Of a stretch of DNA of 11,925 nt, positions 7,408 through 11,925 are shown piece by piece. Positions within the stretch are counted from its first letter, which is position 1. The number at the start of each line of letters is the position of its first letter. The notes beneath the pieces are model-generated. The model searched no databases and was not told where the DNA came from. It saw only the letters and a program-made list of their open reading frames with translations. This stretch comes from CAYOSU01 sp964541255. Its GTDB lineage: Bacteria > Bacillota > Clostridia > Christensenellales > CAMQZB01. Location: NCBI GenBank assembly GCA_964541255.1, contig CAZIPL010000044.1:1-11925 (forward strand), given 5' to 3'. Made by a program: the position numbers and the translations under genes.

Positions 7408-8448
7408 TTAAAGAATAATCGCTTTCGTAAGATTCTTCGGTTCGTCGGGATTATATCCTCTTGTGATAGAAAGGTACGCGCCGAAATATTGCATAGGGAT
7501 TATGTACTCGCAAAGCGCCGCGCATTCGCAAAGCTTGGATTTAAAGGATACGTCGCAAATCTCCGCGATTTCGTCGGTCAAGCTTCCAAGCGCTACTACC
7601 TTTGCCCCGAGCGCTTTAAGCTCTTTTATGAGTCTCAAATCGTCGTCGGCGGTGTTCTTGCTTACGAAATACGCGATAACGGTGTTTTCGTCTGCGATAG
7701 AAATCGGGCCGTGGCGATATTCGAGAGAGTAATATACCTCCGTCGGCTCGAGGGACATCTCTTTGACCTTAATAGTACTTTCGCCCGCAAGCCCATAAAA
7801 CTCGCCGCTGCCTAAGCCTACGAGAAGCTTCGAAGAAACCTCTTTCTCGGCGAACGCTTTCATTTCTCTTTCGAAACGCTCGATGTTCTCGTCAACGTCG
7901 TCGGGAAGCTTATTGAGTTCTTCGAGCACTCTTTCGTTGTTCGCAAGCTTTGCCGCAAAATACATCGCGGTATAAAGCATAACCGTGAACGACAACGTCA
8001 TTACGATGGAGTTTTCGAACATTTCGGGAAGATATAGCGACCACGTCGAATATGTCGTCGAAAAATCGTCGCAAGTTATCTGCAAAGACTTGACGTTTTC
8101 CATAGCAACGCCCTTTTTGACTGCGTTCATCGTTTCGGAAGTAGAAGCTACTCTCGTAAACGGCACGAGAAGAACTTTCTCACCGTTCTTGATGTAATAC
8201 TCCGTGTTTTTGAAAAACTCGTAAGAAGCAAGGTGCATGGACGGAATGTCGTTGAAGCGATTGAAATACGCCGACGCACTTGCCGCAAGGAAGTACGACG
8301 TACCGCAGCCTAAGAACAACACCTTGTCGAAATTTTCCTTTCTTACCTCTTCGATAATCGGGGCGAAGCTTTTGAAAAGACCGAGCGTATTTCTCAATCC
8401 CTCTTTCTGACGACCGATTTCGCTTAGCGTGAAATGACCTCTTTCCAT
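7408..8448 (-). CDS. SIS-domain phosphosugar isomerase/deaminase (AgaS/GlmS-C/FrlB-like)
   Basis: Cytoplasmic protein of 346 residues with two SIS domains, the phosphosugar-binding fold of GlmS, AgaS and FrlB. The first domain has LGCGTSYF (46-53) and a serine-rich phosphate loop ASTSET (101-106) in place of the common SRSGET. The second has GLGSGEFYGLA (211-221) and EYRHGP (243-248), the position of the catalytic Glu-His region in AgaS/GlmS-like enzymes. The end, NPDEPKNLTKAI, is also typical. Expected chemistry is isomerisation or deamination of an amino- or keto-sugar 6-phosphate. The ATG at 8448 follows AGGAGG after four bases; the reading frame continues upstream but runs through the leader hairpin and promoter, so a longer start is rejected. 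It is the first gene of the operon, directly after the operator. AgaS-like galactosamine-6-phosphate deaminase is a fair guess, not proven. Confidence 0.88.
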   Translation of the reverse strand: MERGHFTLSEIGRQKEGLRNTLGLFKSFAPIIEEVRKENFDKVLFLGCGTSYFLAASASAYFNRFNDIPSMHLASYEFFKNTEYYIKNGEKVLLVPFTRVASTSETMNAVKKGVAMENVKSLQITCDDFSTTYSTWSLYLPEMFENSIVMTLSFTVMLYTAMYFAAKLANNERVLEELNKLPDDVDENIERFEREMKAFAEKEVSSKLLVGLGSGEFYGLAGESTIKVKEMSLEPTEVYYSLEYRHGPISIADENTVIAYFVSKNTADDDLRLIKELKALGAKVVALGSLTDEIAEICDVSFKSKLCECAALCEYIIPMQYFGAYLSITRGYNPDEPKNLTKAIIL

Positions 8449-8462
8449 TTTTCCTCCTAATT

Positions 8463-8490
8463 TCGCCAATTGTGTTAAACGGTTTGGCGA
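8463..8490 (-). other. Leader hairpin just before the SIS-gene ribosome site
   Basis: TCGCCAA and TTGGCGA form a perfect seven-base inverted repeat around a 14-base loop. It ends four bases before the AGGAGG (8453-8458) of the SIS gene and lies downstream of the likely transcription start. It could shape 5' stability or translation of the operon message, or be a second protein-binding site. It has no T-run, so it is not a terminator. Confidence 0.5.
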
Positions 8491-8505
8491 TTTTTGTTGT
8501 GAATC

Positions 8506-8534
8506 TATATATACACACGTGTGTATATCGACAA
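8506..8534 (-). promoter_or_regulatory. Probable operon promoter overlapping the operator
   Basis: On the minus strand TTGTCG (8529-8534) and TATATA (8506-8511) are 17 bases apart, and the 20-base palindrome fills the spacer and part of the -10. This geometry fits steric repression by a LacI-type protein. Neither hexamer is perfect. A TTGACG at about 8584-8589 is a possible alternative -35 for a start further upstream. Confidence 0.55.
8509..8528. promoter_or_regulatory. Operator O1: perfect 20-base LacI-type palindrome
   Basis: ATATACACACGTGTGTATAT is a perfect palindrome with the central CG usual for LacI-family operators. It lies between the repressor gene and the operon, and a 17/20 match lies in the repressor's own promoter. 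The paired occurrence makes it the best candidate site for the adjacent regulator. Confidence 0.85.
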
Positions 8535-8546
8535 AAATTTTTGCCG
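8529..8546. promoter_or_regulatory. Imperfect palindrome adjoining operator O1
   Basis: CGACAAAAATTTTTGCCG pairs at eight of nine positions and abuts O1, covering the -35 hexamer. It may be an accessory protein site or simply a bendable A-tract next to the promoter. A weak GCCGA/TCGGC stem just upstream plus its five T's could also act as a poor terminator for the repressor gene. Confidence 0.3.
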
Positions 8547-8593
8547 AAAGTATCATTCAGATATATCGGCATTTATGTTTAGCACGTCAACGC

Positions 8594-9595
8594 TTAGGTA
8601 CTTTCCCTAACGATCATGCTGGTTTCGAGCTTCACCGTCGGAGTTTCCTCCCCCGCAATTTTCGCACAAATCATTTGTACGGCTGCCTCGGCGATAGCCT
8701 TTCTGTTGATTTCTACTGTTGTAAGTCTCGGCGTGGTATATTCGCTGATTCGCGAATTGTCAAAGCCGATAATGGCGACGTCGCTCGGGCATTTCTTCCC
8801 TGCGCGCTCGACGGCTTTAAGGCCAAGTAGGCTCATATTGTCGTTTCGTCCTACGATTCCGTCGATATTCCCGCGTGTTTTTATCGCCGCGGCGATTTTT
8901 TCGATTGCTTCTTCTTCGCTCGAACAACCCGTGATGACGTTTTCTTTGCCATAGGGATACCCAAGCTCTTTTGCCGCGTCGAGGAAGCCTTTAAGCCTCA
9001 AATCGTCCTCCTTAGAGAAGTTTCCGCGGCGGCTTATTCTGTCGATGTAAAGAATATTCTTTCTGCCCTTGTCGTAAAGGTATTTCATCGAGTTTTTCAT
9101 ACCTTGGTTTACGCCCGTATATATCTTGCCCGCTTTCTCGAAAGTCTTGCCGTAATCTCGCATCATAATCAAAACCACGGGAACGTCGTTCGCGATAAGC
9201 TGTTCGATATACTCTTCCTTGAAAGAGGCTGAGTTGATAATAATTCCGTCAACCTGACGCGAAACTATGTTATCGACAAAGCTTTGGTCGTTTCGGTTTG
9301 CAAGTAGCGAAACGAGATAGCCTTTTTCGTACGCAAGATTGTCCATTTCCTTGACTATCTTGCCGAAATGTTCGTTATCGATCTGGTCGGCGACGAATAG
9401 GATGTGATAAGCATTCTTCCCTTTAAGCGCCCTCGCGATGGGGTTAGGACGATATTGCAACTCCTCTATCGCTTGCAAAACCCGCTCTTTTTTATCCTTG
9501 CCGACGTATCTGTTGTTGTTGATAACGTACGACACCACGGTTTCGCTTACGCCCGCAAGCTCCGCAACGTCCTTTCTTGTCACATTTTTCTTCAT
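8594..9595 (-). CDS. LacI-family transcriptional regulator of the sugar operon
   Basis: Sugar-responsive DNA-binding protein, 333 residues, the usual family length. The N-terminal helix-turn-helix reads VTRKDVAELAGVSETVVSYVINN (about residues 5-27) and is followed by the hinge-helix ARALKGKN. The rest is a periplasmic-binding-protein-like effector domain with family motifs VDGIIINSA, GFLDAAKELGYP, DVAIIGFDN and PRLTTVEINR. I chose the ATG at 9595, preceded by AGGTGG, over a GTG two codons upstream. The gene has its own strong promoter overlapping operator O2, so autorepression is likely, and its stop is 145 bases before the SIS gene. No clear terminator separates them, so some read-through into the operon is possible. 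The inducer is unknown; it is probably the imported sugar or a phosphorylated intermediate. Confidence 0.95.
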   Translation of the reverse strand: MKKNVTRKDVAELAGVSETVVSYVINNNRYVGKDKKERVLQAIEELQYRPNPIARALKGKNAYHILFVADQIDNEHFGKIVKEMDNLAYEKGYLVSLLANRNDQSFVDNIVSRQVDGIIINSASFKEEYIEQLIANDVPVVLIMMRDYGKTFEKAGKIYTGVNQGMKNSMKYLYDKGRKNILYIDRISRRGNFSKEDDLRLKGFLDAAKELGYPYGKENVITGCSSEEEAIEKIAAAIKTRGNIDGIVGRNDNMSLLGLKAVERAGKKCPSDVAIIGFDNSRISEYTTPRLTTVEINRKAIAEAAVQMICAKIAGEETPTVKLETSMIVREST

Positions 9596-9615
9596 AGCCA
9601 CCTAAAAATACAGTA

Positions 9616-9635
9616 ATATACACTCGTATGTACAT
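9616..9635. promoter_or_regulatory. Operator O2 in the repressor promoter
   Basis: ATATACACTCGTATGTACAT matches O1 at 17 of 20 positions and keeps the central CG. It begins two bases downstream of the -10 of the repressor promoter, so a bound repressor would block the start site. A separate perfect 12-base palindrome, GTATGTACATAC (9626-9637), overlaps it and gives an alternative centre. Confidence 0.78.
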
Positions 9636-9637
9636 AC

Positions 9638-9665
9638 ATTGTATCACATTTTTTTATTATGTCAA
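9638..9665 (-). promoter_or_regulatory. Promoter of the LacI-family gene
   Basis: TTGACA (9660-9665) and TACAAT (9638-9643) are 16 bases apart on the minus strand, and TGA before the -10 makes an extended -10. It is a near-consensus vegetative promoter about 40 bases ahead of the start codon. Confidence 0.85.
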
Positions 9666-9728
9666 TACCCTTTCGAAAATTTTTCTCCGCCGTTTTCCGC
9701 AATTTTGTATCAAATAATAAAGTAAATA

Positions 9729-9810
9729 CGCCCTTTCGCAGAGCGAGGGGAAAATATAATTGGATTTTCCTCTCGTAGGGCGGCGACACATCTTACGCCG
9801 TTAAAGATGT
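9729..9810. repeat. Structured repeat patch between the ATPase and repressor genes
   Basis: Arms of 12 bases at 9744-9755 and 9764-9775 (CGAGGGGAAAAT and ATTTTCCTCTCG) pair with one G-U, inside an outer CGCCCT/AGGGCG pair. Next comes GTAGGGCGGCG, which is shared with the repeats at 11413 and 11716, and then a seven-base hairpin ACATCTT/AAGATGT (9788-9810). It lies downstream of the ATPase gene but has no T-run on the minus strand. The rest of the 235-base gap holds the repressor promoter region. Confidence 0.55.
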
Positions 9811-9830
9811 CTTTGAAATGTTTTAATTAT

Positions 9831-11192
9831 TTACACAATTAATGTTCCGTCTGCGAGATCTTTAGCAAGAAACGGAGCAAAATAAAACGGAATTGTCAAA
9901 ATCTTTTGTTCTGCGTTATAGCCGTAATTATTTTTCGAAATTTTTATTGCGCATTCGAATTTATTGTGTTCCGAGAATTTTTGGAGAGAGTTCAACGTTC
10001 CTTTCCCCTTTTTTACGTCGATAGGGAAGAGCTTATTGTTTGATTCTGCGACAAATTCAAATTCTGCCGACGACCTACCTCGCCAATAAAACAATTTAAG
10101 TCCCTTTGCTACAAGTTCATTTGCCACAAAATTCTCGAAGAATATTCCCGAAAGTGTATTGTTGCGCTCGCCGGATATGAAAGAAGCTGCGTTTATTCCG
10201 CTTTGATACGAAAACATTCCTATATCGCCGAGAAATAGTCGAAAAACGCTCTCATTTTCCGACATAAGAGGCATTGTTATATGCTCTTTCAGTTGAAATG
10301 ATTGATTGACCACGTGCGCCAAGGTCAACCATTGAATCGACGTAGCAAAATCTCTTGTTTTGCTTTTTTCTTCAATAAGTCCGGGCGAAAAGTTTTTCGA
10401 CTCTTTATCGAGTTCCTTATATATATTTTGAAACAACGACCGAGAACGCAAAACGGCTTCTCTACTTGCTTGGTATAGATCCATATTTGCGAGGTAATTA
10501 TCGTACAGCGACTTTAGAATATCCCTCGATTCAATATAACTTCCGTTATCGATATAGGAAGCTATCGCTTCGGGCATACCACCGACAAGTAAATATTTGT
10601 AAACCTGCTCCATTGCAAGCTCGTGTATATTGCTCGGCAACGGCTGTTTTTTGTCATATGCCGCTTTAACGGCATCATAAAGGACCTTATTGACATTTAG
10701 TAAGAACTCGTCAAATGTCATTGGATATATGGTTAGTTGATCGATTTTCCCTACGGGGAAAAGATATTCCCTGCTTCCTTTTACGCCGCGTTTTTTAGTT
10801 TCTCTTTGCAACTTAATGCGAACCATAGAGCCAGTTGCAATAACAGGTATATTGCGAAAATCCTGACAAAAATATTTCAAAGCGGATATAATGTTTGGAG
10901 CCTCTTGTATTTCATCGAATATCAAAAGAGTGTTATCAGTGATTTTCTTCCCTTTGATTAGTGAAATATATTCGATAATTTTTTCTGCGTTTGCTGTTTG
11001 TTCGCAAAAATCTCGAATTTCATCTTCAATTTTGCAATCAATATAAATGTAATTGCCATTATAATAGTTCTCTGCGAAAAGCGTCTTGACGAGATAAGTT
11101 TTCCCAACCTGTCTCGCACCCCAAACTATCAACGGTTTCCTGTTTTTGCTTTGATTCCAATCGATCAATTCCCGCAAAGCGTTGCGTTCCAT
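9831..11192 (-). CDS. AAA+ ATPase with C-terminal DUF4143 domain
   Basis: Predicted cytoplasmic ATP-binding protein, 453 residues, of the widespread ATPase-DUF4143 family whose cellular role is largely unknown. Walker A is GARQVGKT (25-32), Walker B LLIFDE (89-94), and a sensor-like ATGS follows at 119-122. The C-terminal part has FFENFVANEL (351-360) and a PD-(D/E)XK-like core: YWRGRSSAEFEF (369-380), then PIDVKKGKG (390-398). The acidic residue of the first element is E379 where Asp is common. The ATG at 11192 has GGAGG seven bases upstream; an in-frame ATG at 11210 would precede that site and is less likely. It has its own promoter and is not part of the sugar operon. Two hand-counted 60-base lines give 38/120 G+C against 57/120 for two operon lines, which suggests separate origin. 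Members are often patchily distributed. Confidence 0.88.
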   Translation of the reverse strand: MERNALRELIDWNQSKNRKPLIVWGARQVGKTYLVKTLFAENYYNGNYIYIDCKIEDEIRDFCEQTANAEKIIEYISLIKGKKITDNTLLIFDEIQEAPNIISALKYFCQDFRNIPVIATGSMVRIKLQRETKKRGVKGSREYLFPVGKIDQLTIYPMTFDEFLLNVNKVLYDAVKAAYDKKQPLPSNIHELAMEQVYKYLLVGGMPEAIASYIDNGSYIESRDILKSLYDNYLANMDLYQASREAVLRSRSLFQNIYKELDKESKNFSPGLIEEKSKTRDFATSIQWLTLAHVVNQSFQLKEHITMPLMSENESVFRLFLGDIGMFSYQSGINAASFISGERNNTLSGIFFENFVANELVAKGLKLFYWRGRSSAEFEFVAESNNKLFPIDVKKGKGTLNSLQKFSEHNKFECAIKISKNNYGYNAEQKILTIPFYFAPFLAKDLADGTLIV

Positions 11193-11222
11193 AAACCGAC
11201 CTCCGTACATATCTTTTTGTAA

Positions 11223-11251
11223 AGTATACCATACTGTAAATTATTTTTCAA
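11223..11251 (-). promoter_or_regulatory. Promoter of the DUF4143 ATPase gene
   Basis: TTGAAA (11246-11251) and TATACT (11223-11228) are 17 bases apart on the minus strand, with TGG ahead of the -10 giving an extended -10. AGTAT and ATACT form a small inverted repeat over the -10, a possible operator. Confidence 0.75.
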
Positions 11252-11262
11252 GTGCTTTTTGA

Positions 11263-11371
11263 ATTATTTGCACCTACAGCAGCGTTTTATCGCATATTAT
11301 TTGCACCTTTTTGCATATTTTTGCGATTATTTGCACTTACAGCAGTATTTTATCAAGTATTATTTGCACCT
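11263..11371. repeat. Four tandem 13-base repeats (iteron-like) upstream of the ATPase promoter
   Basis: ATTATTTGCACCT occurs at 11263, 11296, 11326 (with one change, CTT) and 11359. The spacing is 33, 30 and 33, so the larger unit is a 63-base duplication; 40 of the first 46 bases agree between its two copies. The array begins 12 bases upstream of the -35 of the ATPase promoter. On the coding strand the motif reads AGGTGCAAATAAT. It could bind a regulator, or be a slippage-expanded tandem repeat. Confidence 0.75.
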
Positions 11372-11412
11372 AAATTTTGCTTTAGAATCACTCTCAGTCT
11401 CGGATCTTCCCA

Positions 11413-11440
11413 GTAGGGCGGTGGCTTCTCATTGCCGCCG
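11413..11440. repeat. Dispersed GTAGGGCGG...CCGCCG repeat, copy 1
   Basis: GTAGGGCGGTGGC and TTGCCGCCG flank a short variable middle and can fold into a hairpin. Further copies of the GTAGGGCG core are at 9775, 11716 and, inverted, at 11630 and 11661. An 11-base CTCAGTCTCGG just upstream (11393-11403) recurs at 11541-11551. Confidence 0.65.
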
Positions 11441-11442
11441 TG

Positions 11443-11469
11443 ATTGATAAAAAATCCGTCCTTATCAAT
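11443..11469. repeat. Eight-base inverted repeat inside the repeat island
   Basis: ATTGATAA and TTATCAAT flank 11 bases. It sits exactly between a GTAGGGCG copy and a GGCTCC-type repeat, so it may mark an element end or be a separate hairpin. Confidence 0.4.
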
Positions 11470-11570
11470 GGCTCCTCTGCGTAAGGGGAGCTGTCATTAT
11501 GGCACACAATACTAAAGGGATCGTGGCAATTCGTCAATCCCTCAGTCTCGGCATTGCCGAGCCAGCTCCC
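11470..11570. repeat. Pair of inverted GGCTCC/GGGAGC-type repeats, possible MITE remnant
   Basis: A degenerate copy begins GGCTCCTCTGCG and runs through GGGGAGCTGTC. A second copy on the opposite strand ends GCCAGCTCCC and contains CAATCCCTCAGTC. Facing ends give a roughly 100-base unit with terminal inverted repeats and no coding capacity. A third, intact-looking copy is at 11773-11820. Confidence 0.55.
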
Positions 11571-11611
11571 AACAAAAAAGAGCCTTTTATAAGGTTGTCA
11601 TTTATTACATT

Positions 11612-11668
11612 CGGCGGGAGTAGAACCCTCGCCCTACCTTGCCGACGTTTTTATATAACACGCCCTAC
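11612..11668. repeat. Two inverted GTAGGGCG repeat copies
   Basis: On the minus strand GTAGGGCGAGGG leads to CCCGCCG (11612-11637), and a second core GTAGGGCG covers 11661-11668. A seven-base inverted repeat CCAACAT/ATGTTGG follows at 11678-11701. No gene is visible here. Confidence 0.55.
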
Positions 11669-11715
11669 CACAATTTGCCAACATTCCTACCCGTATGTTG
11701 GTGGCATTTATATTC

Positions 11716-11741
11716 GTAGGGCGGTGGCTCTGCTGCCGCCG
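11716..11741. repeat. Dispersed GTAGGGCGG...CCGCCG repeat, copy in direct orientation
   Basis: GTAGGGCGGTGGC followed by CTGCCGCCG matches the copy at 11413-11440 at both ends with a slightly shorter middle. It can fold into a GC-rich hairpin. Confidence 0.65.
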
Positions 11742-11772
11742 TTGGTACAATAATAAATCTGGCAATATAACA

Positions 11773-11820
11773 GGCTCCCTTAGTAAGGGAGCTGGCGCCG
11801 TAGGCGACTGAGGGATTGTT
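11773..11820. repeat. GGCTCC...GGGAGC repeat, intact-looking copy
   Basis: GGCTCCCTTAGTAAGGGAGC is an eight-base stem (GCTCCCTT/AAGGGAGC) around TAGT with one extra G, and it is followed by GACTGAGGGATTGTT. The same end sequence occurs inverted at 11535-11570. I recall near-identical elements scattered between genes in Clostridia assemblies. Confidence 0.6.
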
Positions 11821-11822
11821 AC

Positions 11823-11867
11823 AAAAAAAAGCGGATAGATTGCTCTATCCGCGATTTTTTGTTTTTT
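11823..11867. terminator. Bidirectional rho-independent terminator
   Basis: GCGGATAGA (11831-11839) and TCTATCCGC (11844-11852) form a perfect nine-base stem with loop TTGC. On the plus strand it is followed by two runs of six T's, and on the minus strand by eight T's. It probably ends a minus-strand gene lying to the right of the window. Confidence 0.85.
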
Positions 11868-11925
11868 GTGTGGTTCGTTTCCACTGTGTTTGTGGGCTTA
11901 TTTTCGCCTGTTTGTGAGTTTCGCG
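11845..11925 (-). other. Window edge to the right of the terminator; no supported gene
   Basis: Two minus-strand frames are open from the window edge, one to a TAG at 11845-11847 and one running through the terminator. Both encode only short, hydrophilic, unrecognised peptides. They might be the tail of a gene beyond the edge, but a stop inside a terminator stem is unusual, so I do not call a CDS. Confidence 0.2.

Noticed and set aside
8547..8593. Canonical terminator between the repressor and the operon
   Set aside because: Only a five- to six-base stem with an 18-base loop and an A5T5 tract is present, which is too weak to call.
9592..9789. Small minus-strand frame of 65 codons upstream of the repressor
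   Set aside because: It covers the repressor's promoter and operator and has no family resemblance.
11263..11371. CRISPR array
   Set aside because: Repeats are only 13 bases, the intervals between them are themselves related in pairs, and no cas gene is near.
11259..11447. Plus-strand 62-codon frame with repeated YYLHLQQ-like peptide
   Set aside because: The peptide repeats only mirror the tandem 13-base DNA repeat; no ribosome site or family resemblance.

Overview
The window looks like a piece of a Gram-positive, Clostridia-type (Firmicutes) genome, probably an uncultured gut or anaerobic lineage. The evidence is strong AGGAGG-type ribosome binding sites, TTGACA/TATAAT-like promoters, a lipoprotein-type sugar-binding protein, MsmK/UgpC-type transport ATPase and LacI regulation, and short GC-rich dispersed repeats of a kind I recall from Clostridia assemblies. 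Species cannot be assigned from the sequence alone. Every recognisable gene lies on the minus strand, so the window reads right to left.

Right end (11193-11925): no convincing gene. It holds a bidirectional rho-independent terminator (about 11823-11867), a roughly 400-base island of short dispersed or inverted repeats (11393-11820), and four tandem copies of a 13-base motif (11263-11371) just upstream of a good promoter (11223-11251). That promoter serves an AAA+ ATPase of the DUF4143 type (9831-11192), which is visibly more A/T-rich than the genes to its left and looks like accessory cargo. Another structured repeat patch (9729-9810) follows it.

Centre and left (1-9665): one coherent sugar-use locus. 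A LacI-family repressor gene (8594-9595) is followed by a probable eight-gene operon: SIS-domain phosphosugar isomerase/deaminase, lipoprotein sugar-binding protein, two CUT1 permeases, class II aldolase, type I sulfatase, short L-fucose-isomerase-like ketol isomerase, and the transport ATPase, which is cut by the window edge. From the first permease to the ATPase the genes are 13 bases apart or less, and two junctions are 4-base ATGA overlaps. A perfect 20-base palindrome lies in the promoter upstream of the SIS gene, and a 17/20 match to it lies directly downstream of the -10 of the repressor gene. This points to one LacI-type protein controlling both itself and the operon.

The working model is import of a sulfated sugar by the ABC transporter, desulfation in the cytoplasm (the sulfatase has no signal peptide), ketol isomerisation, and retro-aldol cleavage. 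No kinase, glycosidase, deacetylase or sulfatase-maturing enzyme is in the window, so the substrate and complete pathway stay open. The combination of two different isomerase folds, a non-canonical class II aldolase and a cytoplasmic sulfatase in one translationally coupled operon is the most interesting content here.
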